Shown: positions 56,986 to 64,000 of the stretch, in pieces | Layout of the letters: each line of letters starts with the position of its first letter | Position numbering within the stretch: the first letter of the stretch is position 1 | Source: Streptomyces sp. TSRI0281 | Lineage (GTDB): Bacteria > Actinomycetota > Actinomycetes > Streptomycetales > Streptomycetaceae | DNA length: 64,000 nucleotides | Direction: 5' to 3' | Assembly (NCBI RefSeq): GCF_001905125.1 | Contig: NZ_LWLE01000001.1 | Coordinates: 186,001 to 250,000, forward strand | Program-made: the position numbers and the translations under genes | Notes under the pieces: model-generated | What the model saw: only the letters and a program-made list of their open reading frames with translations | Told to the model about the DNA's origin: nothing | The model's database searches: none

Positions 56986-58743
56986 TTACGTGCCGCTCGC
57001 CGAGCCGAGCGTCAAAGTCATGGACAGCTCTTTACCACCGCGGGTCAGTCGGAGGGCGAGCCGATCGCCGGGGCGGTGGGCACGGATCTTCACGATCAGC
57101 TCCTCGCCGCTGTGCACCCGCTGGCCCTGCACCTCGGTGATGACGTCGCCCGGCCTGATCCCGGCCTTCGCCCCGGGGCCGCCGGTGGTGACCGCGGGCC
57201 CGCCGTCGGCGCCCTTCGCACCGACCTTGGCCCCGTCACCGGTGTACTTCATGTCCAGGGTGACGCCGATCACCGGGTGGGTCGCCCGGCCGGTGTTGAT
57301 CAGCTCCTCGGCGACGCGCTTGCCCTGGTTGATGGGTATGGCGAAGCCGAGGCCGATGGAACCGGACTGGGCGCCCTCGGATCCGGCGCCGCTGTCCGCC
57401 GCGCGTATGGCGCTGTTGATCCCGATGACATGCGCCTGGGCGTCGACGAGCGGGCCGCCGGAGTTCCCGGGGTTGATCGGAGCGTCGGTCTGGAGTGCGT
57501 CGACATAACTGACGTCGGTGCCGTCGCCCTTCTCGCCACCGGCGGTGATCGGCCGCTGCTTGGCGCTGATGATGCCGGAGGTGACCGTGTTCGACAGGTC
57601 GAAGGGGGCACCGATGGCCACCACCGGGTCGCCCACCTGCACATTGTCGGAGTTGCCGAGGGGCAGCGGCTTGAGTCCGGAGACTCCGGTGACCTTGACG
57701 ACGGCCAGGTCGTAGCCGCTGTCCTTGCCGACGATCTCGGCGGCCGCGGTCTCGCCGCCGCTGAACGTCACGGTGATGTCGCCACTGGAGCCGGCCGGGG
57801 AGACGACATGGTTGTTGGTGAGGATGTGGCCCTTGTTGTCGAGGACGAAGCCGGTGCCGGTGCCGGACTCCGACGCACCGCTGACATGCAGGGTGACGAC
57901 GCTGGGCAGGGCGCTGGCGGCGATCCCGGCGACGCTGTCGGGTGCCCGGCCACCGCTGTCCCGGCCCGTCTGGGGAAGCTCGACGCTGGTCAGGCCACCG
58001 TTGCGCTCGACGTAGGCGCCGATTCCGCCGCCTATGCCGCCCGCGACCACGGCGAGCAGGACGGCCCCGATGAGGACGGTGCCCCGGCGGCTCTTCCCGC
58101 GCCCGACGGGTTCGGTGCCGAGCGGGGGGCCCGGCTGGGTCAGGGGCTGCCGCGGCGCCCCCCAGGGGTCGTACTGGAGCCACTGGGAGGGCGGCTGCTG
58201 ACCGGACTGCTGCGGGACCTGCTGCGCCTGCGGGTGGGGCGGCAGGTGCTGCGGCGGGGCCTGGGGCGGTATGCCGCCGGGCACCGGTCCGGGCGGCGGA
58301 ACCTGATCGACGGCGACGGGAGCCCCGTTCGTCGCGGCGTACTGCGGGGGTACGGGGGTCCCGTGCGCCGGGGTCGGCACGGGTCGCTGCACGGGGGGCG
58401 CGGGCGCCCACGGGCCGGGGCCGCCGTAGGGCGGAGTGCTGTACTCGTCGGGCTCGTGCAGCGGCCGCATCGCGGGGGCGGGCCGGAGCGGCTCGTCGGC
58501 CGGGAGTGCGGGCGTCGGCACACCGGGGACCGGTTGTTCCGATACCGCCGTGCTCCCCGTCCCGGCCGCGTCCTTCACACCCGTCCCGGGCGCGTCCATC
58601 ACACCCGTCGCGTCTGCCGTATCCGCGGCTCCTGCGGAGTCCTCGGCGGGAGATACGCCTTCCGGTTCCGTGCGACCGCTGCGTCCCGTCGTGGGACGGC
58701 TCCACCACTTCGCCTTGGGCCCGGTGGGCTTCGCGTCGTCCAT
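56986..58743 (-). CDS. htrA: HtrA/DegP-family serine protease with PDZ domain
   Basis: This 585-aa membrane-anchored protease has a Pro/Gln-rich cytosolic head, one membrane helix (GTVLIGAVLLAVVAGGIGGGIG) near residue 235, and an extracellular trypsin-like domain. The triad is His in ILTNNHVVS, Asp in GYDLAVVKV and Ser in NPGNSGGPL. A C-terminal PDZ domain contains AGIRPGDVITEVQGQ. It should degrade or refold damaged cell-envelope proteins. It is downstream of the sigma/anti-sigma pair, so it is probably induced by envelope stress. Confidence 0.94.
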   Translation of the reverse strand: MDDAKPTGPKAKWWSRPTTGRSGRTEPEGVSPAEDSAGAADTADATGVMDAPGTGVKDAAGTGSTAVSEQPVPGVPTPALPADEPLRPAPAMRPLHEPDEYSTPPYGGPGPWAPAPPVQRPVPTPAHGTPVPPQYAATNGAPVAVDQVPPPGPVPGGIPPQAPPQHLPPHPQAQQVPQQSGQQPPSQWLQYDPWGAPRQPLTQPGPPLGTEPVGRGKSRRGTVLIGAVLLAVVAGGIGGGIGAYVERNGGLTSVELPQTGRDSGGRAPDSVAGIAASALPSVVTLHVSGASESGTGTGFVLDNKGHILTNNHVVSPAGSSGDITVTFSGGETAAAEIVGKDSGYDLAVVKVTGVSGLKPLPLGNSDNVQVGDPVVAIGAPFDLSNTVTSGIISAKQRPITAGGEKGDGTDVSYVDALQTDAPINPGNSGGPLVDAQAHVIGINSAIRAADSGAGSEGAQSGSIGLGFAIPINQGKRVAEELINTGRATHPVIGVTLDMKYTGDGAKVGAKGADGGPAVTTGGPGAKAGIRPGDVITEVQGQRVHSGEELIVKIRAHRPGDRLALRLTRGGKELSMTLTLGSASGT

Positions 58744-58832
58744 GATCTCCCCGCAACTGGCCTCTGTACGCCCCCACAGGGGCGTCCCTCCCGGAATTCA
58801 ACCAGGTTTGCGAATCCCCGCGCAGGGCCCCG

Positions 58833-59828
58833 TCAGCGCCGGGGGAAGAGCGGGAGTGCGTGATCGTTGGGCAGCAGCGCGGAGGCGGGTGCGGACGGGG
58901 CGGCCGACTTCGGCGCCGGGGCACCGCCGAGCGCCGCGGCGAGCAGCGACGTGGTGCCGGTCGGCCGTATCAGCGGGGGCACGGAGACATTCAGGACGGG
59001 GAGGACGAACGGGTGCCCGGTGAGCGGCGCGGCACTGAGCGACGAGGGCACTGCCGCGAGCATCTGCGGGGCCATGGGGGCCCGGACGGTCGGCGAGGCC
59101 GAGGGAACCGCGGTGGAGCCGATCGCCGGACGGTCGCCGTCCACGGCGAGCGCGCCACCGGCCCTGCGGCTGGCCGCGCTGCCGCTCTCGGCCCGCGCGT
59201 CGGCGTCGAGCGGGGTCACGTTGCTGCCCGCGCCCTCGGCCCGGAGCGCGGTGTCGGGAGTGGAGTCCAGGGGGAGGGTGCCACCGAGGGCGATGGCGGC
59301 CAGCGATACGGCGCTGGCCGCGGCGAAGGCGATTCTCCGGCCGCGCCAGGGCGAACGGTCGGCGTCACGGGCCACGTCGTGTATGCGGAAGACGCCGTGG
59401 GAGCCGCCGCCCGGCAGGACCGCGGTGGAGCCGTGCCCGGCGGGGAGGTAACCGAAGCTGTCGAGCGGCGAGGAGCCCGGAGCCGGGTCCGTACGGCTGC
59501 CGCCGGAGGGCCGCATGGTGGGGAAGAACTCGTCGGCGAAGCGTCCGCTGCCGCCGAACGGTCCGCCCGGGCCGCTGTCGCCGCCACTGGGACCCCCGGG
59601 AAGGCCCTGCAGACGGGCCAGGAACCCCTCGGAGGGCGAGGGTGAGCTGGACAGGGCGAAGGCACTCTTCAGGCGCCGCTGGGCGTCGGCCTCGGCCTTG
59701 CACTTGGGACAGGTGGCCAGATGGGCCAGGACCCGTTCACGGGCATCATGTTTCAGCTCACCGTCGACAAGCGCGGCGAGCCGGTCCCCCAGATGCTGCT
59801 CCGCGGGGGTCGGTCCTGTACCACTCAC
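58833..59828 (-). CDS. Zinc-finger anti-sigma factor (RseA-like)
   Basis: This 331-aa anti-sigma factor has an N-terminal zinc anti-sigma (zf-HC2) domain: [20 protein letters not shown], with His, Cys and Cys ligands near residues 27-43. A flexible Gly-rich linker leads to one membrane helix ([17 protein letters not shown]) near residue 175 and a long extracellular Ala/Pro-rich region. It should hold the adjacent ECF sigma factor inactive until stress. The GTG at 59828 overlaps the sigma stop codon as GTGA. This coupling is typical of cognate pairs. Confidence 0.9.
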   Translation of the reverse strand: MSGTGPTPAEQHLGDRLAALVDGELKHDARERVLAHLATCPKCKAEADAQRRLKSAFALSSSPSPSEGFLARLQGLPGGPSGGDSGPGGPFGGSGRFADEFFPTMRPSGGSRTDPAPGSSPLDSFGYLPAGHGSTAVLPGGGSHGVFRIHDVARDADRSPWRGRRIAFAAASAVSLAAIALGGTLPLDSTPDTALRAEGAGSNVTPLDADARAESGSAASRRAGGALAVDGDRPAIGSTAVPSASPTVRAPMAPQMLAAVPSSLSAAPLTGHPFVLPVLNVSVPPLIRPTGTTSLLAAALGGAPAPKSAAPSAPASALLPNDHALPLFPRR

Positions 59829-60586
59829 GCCGATCCGACCTCCCCTGCCATGACCGCGTCCGCCAGGGAGCGCTGCTCGGCGCGGGCCTCGGGCGAACGG
59901 TGCTTGAGCGCCTTGCGCAGGTGCGAGCGGCCGCGGTGGATACGGCTGCGCACGGTGCCGAGCTTCACGCCGAGGGTCGCGGCGATCTCCTCGTAGCTGA
60001 GCCCCTCGATGTCGCAGAGCACCACGGCCGCGCGGAATTCGGGCGCGAGGGTGTCCAGGGCCTGCTGCACGTCGGCGTCGAAATGGGTGTCGTTGAAGAC
60101 CTGCTGCGGGGACGGCTCGCGGCTCGGGAGCCGCTCGGCGGCGTCGTCGCCCAGGGAGTCGAAACGGATCCGCTGCTTACGGCGGACCATGTCCAGGAAG
60201 AGATTGGTGGTGATGCGGTGCAGCCAGCCCTCGAACGTGCCGGGGGTGTAGGTCGACAGGGAACGGAACACCCGGACGAAAACTTCCTGGGTGAGGTCCT
60301 CGGCATCGTGCTGGTTGCCCGTCAGCCGGTAGGCAAGGCGGTACACACGTCCGCTGTGCGTGCTGACGATCTCTTCCCATGAGGGCGGGGTCCACGCCTG
60401 AGAGTCCGCATCTGAGGCGAAGGTCGCGGTCGTTGCGGAGTCGTTGGAAGAACGGTCAGCAATGTTGGTCACGGATTTCGGCTCACCCGCCGACCCGAGA
60501 AGGCGCCGCAGCACCCCTCTCCGATCCACAGGCGCAGCCGCACCTCCCCTATCGGCTCTGGTGGTGTCCAGTGGAGCCCCTACCAT
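59825..60586 (-). CDS. ECF sigma factor (homologue of mycobacterial SigE)
   Basis: This 253-aa sigma factor has region 2 ([29 protein letters not shown], key part [10 protein letters not shown]) and [17 protein letters not shown], and region 4 ([26 protein letters not shown]). An unusually long N-terminal tail of about 70 residues precedes region 2. It is followed by its anti-sigma, htrA and tatB. I leave the symbol blank because SigE names a different factor in Streptomyces coelicolor. ATG 60586 has GAGG 5 nt upstream, and is preferred to GTG 60592. Confidence 0.92.
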   Translation of the reverse strand: MVGAPLDTTRADRGGAAAPVDRRGVLRRLLGSAGEPKSVTNIADRSSNDSATTATFASDADSQAWTPPSWEEIVSTHSGRVYRLAYRLTGNQHDAEDLTQEVFVRVFRSLSTYTPGTFEGWLHRITTNLFLDMVRRKQRIRFDSLGDDAAERLPSREPSPQQVFNDTHFDADVQQALDTLAPEFRAAVVLCDIEGLSYEEIAATLGVKLGTVRSRIHRGRSHLRKALKHRSPEARAEQRSLADAVMAGEVGSA

Positions 60587-60756
60587 AGCCACCTCGCCCG
60601 TTAGCTCCGGATAAGCCTTTTTTCCTGCTGGGGCCGGGCGTCGCCCGGGAACTGCCGGCGCACGGTCGCGGGCCCGATCCGCGGGCCCGTTCGCTGCGCT
60701 TTCCCCTGTCCTTACACAACGCCCGGTCCCATCTGCGGGTTCCCGGGTCCAGCGGA

Positions 60757-60762
60757 TACAGT
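60757..60762 (+). promoter_or_regulatory. -10 element for the O-methyltransferase gene
   Basis: TACAGT lies so that transcription starts near 60768, giving a short leader of about 30 nt that contains GGAGAGG. Confidence 0.45.
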
Positions 60763-60797
60763 CACCGTTGCGCCAACTACGGGGTCAGGAGAGGGTC

Positions 60798-61433
60798 ATT
60801 ACCGCCAACCGGCAGACGAGCTGGGCGTTCGCCGACGCCTTTGTCGCCGAGGACGAAGCACTGCGCTGGGCCCGGGAGCGGGCCCGCGAGGCAGGGCTGC
60901 GCTCGGTGTCCCCAGGCACCGGTTCCGCGCTGCGCCTGCTCGCTGCCGCCGTGGACGCCAAAGCGGTGGCGGAGATCGGGACCGGAACAGGCGTGTCCGG
61001 CATCCATCTGCTGCACGGAATGCGCCCGGACGGCGTACTGACCACGGTCGATCCGGAACCGGAACGCCAGCAGTTCGCCCGCGAGGCCTTTCGCGCGGCG
61101 GGCTTCGCCGCGAACCGGGCCCGGTTCATCCCCGGGCGCGCGCTGGACGTCCTGCCCAGGCTCGCGGACGGCGGGTACGACCTCGTCTTCTGCGACGGCG
61201 ACAGGCTGGAGAGCCTGGACTGCCTCGCTGAATCGTTGCGCCTGCTGCGACCGGGCGGACTGGTCTGTTTCGAGGGCGTTTTCGCGGACGGCCGCACGGT
61301 CGACTCCGCCGCCCAGCCCGCCGAGGTGCTGCGCCTGCGCGAGCTGCTGCGTGCCGTTCGGGAGAGCCAGGAGCTGATGTCGACGCTGCTGCCGGTCGGT
61401 GACGGGCTGCTCTGTGCGGTCCGTCGCGGCTGA
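60798..61433 (+). CDS. O-methyltransferase
   Basis: This roughly 211-aa enzyme belongs to the SAM-dependent O-methyltransferase family 3. It has NRQTSWAFADAFVAEDEAL at the start, the SAM loop EIGTGTGVSGIHLL, TTVDPEPERQQFAREAF, YDLVFCDGD and a final LLPVGDGLLCAVR. Neither ATG nor GTG occurs near the conserved start. An in-frame TTG at 60768 lies on the predicted transcription start. An ATT at 60798 has GGAGAGG at 5 nt and begins right before the conserved region, so I use it. It is divergent from the sigma factor gene, as in mycobacteria. Substrate unknown. Confidence 0.82.
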   Translation: MTANRQTSWAFADAFVAEDEALRWARERAREAGLRSVSPGTGSALRLLAAAVDAKAVAEIGTGTGVSGIHLLHGMRPDGVLTTVDPEPERQQFAREAFRAAGFAANRARFIPGRALDVLPRLADGGYDLVFCDGDRLESLDCLAESLRLLRPGGLVCFEGVFADGRTVDSAAQPAEVLRLRELLRAVRESQELMSTLLPVGDGLLCAVRRG

Positions 61434-61545
61434 CGGCCGTTCCGCCCGTTCCGCCCGCCGCATCCGTCGCGCGCCACCCGGCGCGCCCGTTCCACGCCCT
61501 TCGCCCGGCGCGTTCACGTATCCGCCGGTCATCCCCCTGAACGCG

Positions 61546-61582
61546 CCACTGCCCCGGCACGGTATCCGTGCCGGGGCAGTGG
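61546..61582. terminator. Terminator between the O-methyltransferase and DUF3117 genes
   Basis: A perfect 17-bp inverted repeat (CCACTGCCCCGGCACGG and its complement) has a TAT loop and lies between convergent genes. Confidence 0.92.
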
Positions 61583-61602
61583 TCGCGTGTGGGCGTTCCG
61601 CG

Positions 61603-61770
61603 TCAGCCGACGACCTTCTTCAGGGCATCGCCGAGGGCATCGGCCTCGTCCGGAGTCAGCTCGACAACAAGCCGACCGCCGCCTTCGAGCGGAACGCGCA
61701 TGACGATGCCCCGCCCCTCCTTTGTCACCTCGAGCGGGCCGTCGCCCGTCCGCGGCTTCATGGCCGCCAT
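61603..61770 (-). CDS. DUF3117 family microprotein
   Basis: This 55-aa protein begins MAAMKPRTGDGPLEVTKEGR and ends ALGDALKKVVG, matching the actinobacterial DUF3117 family over its whole length. AAGGGG lies about 10 nt before the ATG at 61770. Third-position GC bias supports coding. The family is highly conserved and its function is unknown. It is close to tagA, as in mycobacteria. Confidence 0.9.
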   Translation of the reverse strand: MAAMKPRTGDGPLEVTKEGRGIVMRVPLEGGGRLVVELTPDEADALGDALKKVVG

Positions 61771-62084
61771 GCTCGTTCCCCTTCCTGAAACCAGCTCATC
61801 GCAACCGGCGGCCCCATGACAGGCGCTGCCTCACCGGCATCGAACACATTGCTTCCCCACCATTATCCCGCATCACAGACCCTGATGACCAACATCGGTC
61901 GGCATCGCTTGCGCAACGCGCTCTCGCAAAACCACTCAATTCGGCGATCCGGCTGCGATACTGCGCCGCCTTGCGCCCCCAGGTGAGGGGCAATTGTTAG
62001 ACGCAGGTCACATACCCGACCCACCCCGAGTCGGCCATGCTTGCCTGCAGTGGCAACGATGCCGAGCCGTAAGGGGATACCGGA
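61771..62084. other. Divergent intergenic region between DUF3117 and enoyl-CoA hydratase genes
   Basis: This 314-bp gap holds no supported gene. A weak minus-strand promoter (GATAAT at forward 61862-61867, TTGGTC-like -35 19 nt away) could serve DUF3117. The stretch is less GC-rich than its neighbours, which suits a divergent promoter region. Confidence 0.4.
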
Positions 62085-62897
62085 ATGGCCGACGACATGG
62101 CGAACACCGTGCTCTACGCAGTGGACGAAGGTCTCGCAACGATCACGATCAACCGTCCCGACGCGATGAACGCCATGAACACCGAGGCCAAGGTCGCTCT
62201 GCGGGACGCGCTGCGGGACGCGGCTGCCGACACGGCCGTGCGCGCGGTTCTGCTCACCGCGACCGGGCGCGCCTTCTGCGTGGGCCAGGACCTCAAGGAG
62301 CACGTCGCGACGCTGACTGCCACCCGCGAGGCGGGCGGCGGCAATGCGCTGAGCACCGTGCGGGAGCACTACAACCCGGTGGTGCGGGCGATCACGGAGA
62401 TGGAGAAGCCCGTGGTCGCCGGGGTCAACGGCGTCGCGGCAGGAGCGGGGTTCGGATTCGCGCTGGCGGCCGACTACCGGGTGGTCGCCGACAGCGCGTC
62501 GTTCAACACGTCCTTCGCGGGCGTCGCACTGACCGCCGACTCGGGCGTGTCCTGGACGCTGCCCCGGCTGATCGGTCGGAGCCGCGCCGCCGACCTGCTG
62601 TTCTTCCCGCGGTCGATCTCGGCGCAGGACGCGTACGAGCTGGGTATCGCGAACCGGGTGGTGCCCGCCGCCGAGCTCGCCGATGAGGCCGCGGCCGTGG
62701 CCCGCGCCCTGGCCGAGGGCCCGACCGTGGCGTACGCGGCGCTGAAGGCGTCCATGGCGTACGGCGCGGGGCACACGCTCGCCGAGACGCTGGAGAAGGA
62801 GGACGAACTCCAGACGAGGGCGGGCGCGTCGCAGGACCACACCATCGCGGTGGAGGCGTTCCTGGCCAAGCGGAAGCCGAAGTACCTCGGCAAGTAG
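62085..62897 (+). CDS. Enoyl-CoA hydratase/isomerase family protein
   Basis: This 270-aa crotonase-fold enzyme shows ITINRPDAMNAMN, the oxyanion hole residues in AFCVGQDLKEH and NGVAAGAGFGFALAADYR, and FNTSFAGVALTADSGVSWTLPRLIG. The residue pattern resembles PaaG-type enoyl-CoA hydratase/isomerases (with Asp in the ADSG region and a single conserved Glu missing from the first catalytic position). It acts on acyl-CoA, perhaps in fatty-acid or phenylacetate breakdown. AAGGGG lies before the ATG at 62085. Substrate unproven. Confidence 0.88.
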   Translation: MADDMANTVLYAVDEGLATITINRPDAMNAMNTEAKVALRDALRDAAADTAVRAVLLTATGRAFCVGQDLKEHVATLTATREAGGGNALSTVREHYNPVVRAITEMEKPVVAGVNGVAAGAGFGFALAADYRVVADSASFNTSFAGVALTADSGVSWTLPRLIGRSRAADLLFFPRSISAQDAYELGIANRVVPAAELADEAAAVARALAEGPTVAYAALKASMAYGAGHTLAETLEKEDELQTRAGASQDHTIAVEAFLAKRKPKYLGK

Positions 62898-62909
62898 GCG
62901 GGGACGGAC

Positions 62910-62939
62910 CCCTCGGGGGGCGCTTGCGGCCCCCGAGGG
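62910..62939. terminator. Terminator between enoyl-CoA hydratase and tag genes
   Basis: A perfect 10-bp inverted repeat (CCCTCGGGGG and complement) with a 10-nt loop lies between convergent genes. Confidence 0.85.
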
Positions 62940-62940
62940 C

Positions 62941-63528
62941 CTACGGACGGGCCCCGCGGGCCACACAGTCGGCGAGGTGGTCGTCGACCAGGCCGCACGC
63001 CTGCATCAGGGCGTACGCGGTCGTGGGGCCCACGAAGCGGATGGAGCGCTTCTTCAGCTCCTTGGCGAGCGCCGTGGACTCCGGGGTGACCGCCTCGACA
63101 TCCCCCAGCACGCGCGGCACGGGCCGGCCGGCCGGATCGGGGGCGTACGACCAGATCAGCGCGTCCAGCTCCCCGGCCGGCCAGTCGGCCAGCACCTTCG
63201 CGTTGGCGAGGGTCGCGTCGACCTTGGCGCGGTTGCGGATGATGCCGGCGTCGGCGAGGAGCCGTTCCCGGTCGGTGTCGGTGAACGCGGCGACCGCGGG
63301 AATGCTGAACCCGGCGAAGGCGGCGCGGAAGCCCTCGCGGCGGCGCAGGATCGTCAGCCACGACAGACCGGACTGGAACGCCTCCAGGCAGAGCCGCTCG
63401 AAGAGCGCGTCGTCGCCGTGGACCGGGCGGCCCCACTCGGTGTCGTGGTAGGTCAGGTAGTCCTCCGTGGACAGCCCCCAGGGGCAGCGCAGGCCGCCGT
63501 CCGGGGCCGCTTCGGCTCCACCGCTCAT
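62941..63528 (-). CDS. tag: DNA-3-methyladenine glycosylase I
   Basis: This 195-aa base-excision enzyme removes 3-methyladenine from DNA. Family signatures are CPWGLSTEDYLTYHDTEWGRP at the N terminus, FERLCLEAFQSGLSWLTILRRREGFR, GIIRNRAKVDATLANA and RFVGPTTAYALMQACGLVDDH with late zinc ligands. The ATG at 63528 has GGAGGA upstream and overlaps the preceding DivIVA-like gene stop as ATGA, so both are in one transcript. The same pair occurs in mycobacteria. Confidence 0.95.
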   Translation of the reverse strand: MSGGAEAAPDGGLRCPWGLSTEDYLTYHDTEWGRPVHGDDALFERLCLEAFQSGLSWLTILRRREGFRAAFAGFSIPAVAAFTDTDRERLLADAGIIRNRAKVDATLANAKVLADWPAGELDALIWSYAPDPAGRPVPRVLGDVEAVTPESTALAKELKKRSIRFVGPTTAYALMQACGLVDDHLADCVARGARP

Positions 63529-63914
63529 CGTTCGTCCTCCTCGCCCCGGTAGGGTCCCGGGTCCTGGCTCAGCGGCTCGCCGGGCCTCTTGAACAGATCG
63601 GGACCGCCCGTCGCGGCGGACCGGGCACCGGCCAGGGCCGACTCCAGCTCCGCGATCCGGGAGTCCCGCTCGGCCAGCTCGGCGCCGAGCCGGTCGAGCG
63701 CCTCGTCGACATCCGCCATCCGGTAGCCGCGGGGGGCCATCGGCAGGCGCAGCGCCTCGACATCCGCCCGGCCGACCGGGCGCGTCGCGGGCAGCGGGTC
63801 GGTGAGCCGCTCGGGCGGCAGGTCCTGGAGCACCGGGCTTCCACCGCCGCCGACCACCGCGAGGGTGACCGCGGCGACCACCACGACCATCGTGAGCAGC
63901 AAGAACCAGAACAC
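63525..63914 (-). CDS. DivIVA-domain-like small membrane protein
   Basis: This 129-aa protein has one N-terminal membrane helix (FWFLLLTMVVVVAAVTLAVV) and a C-terminal DivIVA-type coiled coil (LPMAPRGYRMADVDEALDRL followed by GAELAERDSRIAELE). The middle is a Pro-rich linker. It may mark curved membrane or poles, as DivIVA proteins do, but this is inferred. GTG 63914 has GGGGAG at 6 nt. The ATG at 63920 abuts that same motif and is less likely. It is coupled to the tag gene. Confidence 0.8.
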   Translation of the reverse strand: MFWFLLLTMVVVVAAVTLAVVGGGGSPVLQDLPPERLTDPLPATRPVGRADVEALRLPMAPRGYRMADVDEALDRLGAELAERDSRIAELESALAGARSAATGGPDLFKRPGEPLSQDPGPYRGEEDER

Positions 63915-63920
63915 GAGCAT

Positions 63921-64000
63921 CTCCCCGGGGCGGAATCCTGTCCGGGTCCGATCGTGCCATGCGGCACCGACGGTTAGGGTCGCAGGCGACCTACTGAGGA
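63921..64000. other. Right window edge: promoter-like gap before the next operon
   Basis: No gene is complete here. The last bases (actgagga) look like a ribosome binding site for a gene reading out of the window to the right. In mycobacteria the genes beyond are folP2 and gpgS, so the same may follow. This is a guess. Confidence 0.3.

Overview
The window is chromosomal DNA from a Streptomyces or a very close relative. Base composition is very GC-rich, start codons are often GTG, genes overlap as ATGA or GTGA, and the gene set is typical of the genus: WhiB7/WblC, AdnA/AdnB-type helicase-nucleases, mycoredoxin, DUF3107, DUF3117, DUF3152, and an ECF sigma/anti-sigma/HtrA/TatB block. No rRNA, tRNA, CRISPR array, insertion sequence, integrase or phage gene is visible.

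Layout. (1) About 0-17.9 kb is a DNA-repair and redox block: a small basic protein, wblC (whiB7) with a long regulated leader, uvrD2, mycoredoxin behind a sigma-R promoter, NudC, an M20 dipeptidase, two AddAB/AdnAB-like helicase-nucleases, an alkyltransferase-like protein, and a large kinase-like/flippase membrane fusion. (2) 18.0-22.9 kb holds two tandem secreted tripeptidyl-aminopeptidase-like lipoproteins, then moeZ behind a second sigma-R promoter. (3) 22.9-28.3 kb is a four-gene operon: a PelF-type glycosyltransferase, a polytopic membrane protein, a sugar-nucleotide epimerase-like SDR and a spherulin-4/GH135-like protein. It looks like a reduced Pel/galactosaminogalactan-type polysaccharide locus and is the best candidate here for an undescribed system. 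(4) 28.4-34.4 kb is a peptide ABC importer operon. It appears to be preceded by a leaderless leader peptide ending Cys-Cys and by an overlapping-hairpin attenuator. (5) 34.4-42.4 kb holds a DUF3152 metzincin-like protein, an alpha/beta hydrolase, a small acidic protein, TetR, DUF3107, a small membrane protein, a ferritin-like protein and a RhlE-type DEAD-box helicase. (6) 42.5-49.2 kb is mixed: an alpha/beta hydrolase, a NYN nuclease, a 50-aa microprotein, MarC, a PHP phosphoesterase, a zinc-ribbon protein, an MFS transporter and a SUFU-domain protein. (7) 49.3-55.4 kb is a magnesium-flavoured block: corA with a structured leader and a short Asp-Pro leader ORF, a lipoprotein, a soluble MgtE-N/CBS protein, DUF1003 and Mrp. 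(8) 55.6-63.9 kb is an envelope-stress block: ECF sigma factor, zinc anti-sigma, HtrA and TatB, divergent from an O-methyltransferase, followed by DUF3117, an enoyl-CoA hydratase, 3-methyladenine glycosylase I and a DivIVA-like membrane protein.

From memory, gene order in two parts matches Mycobacterium tuberculosis. Most of the 0.4-42.4 kb part corresponds to the Rv3197A-Rv3211 neighbourhood (whiB7, uvrD2, mrx1, nudC, adnB, adnA, ATL, moeB-type, DUF3152, TetR, DUF3107, ferritin-like, rhlE). The 49.6-63.9 kb part corresponds to Rv1239c-Rv1209 (corA, MgtE-N/CBS, DUF1003, mrp, tatB, htrA, rseA, sigE, O-methyltransferase, DUF3117, tagA, DivIVA-like). The polysaccharide and peptide-importer operons (22.9-34.4 kb) interrupt the first block between moeZ and DUF3152, so they look lineage-specific.

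Regulation visible in sequence includes the wblC uORF/terminator attenuator, two perfect GGAAT-N18-GTT sigma-R promoters (mycoredoxin, moeZ), the peptide-importer attenuator and the corA leader. Several intergenic minisatellites have codon-multiple periods (18 and 21 bp; a 27-bp array lies inside a permease gene). Strong GC hairpins separate most convergent gene pairs.
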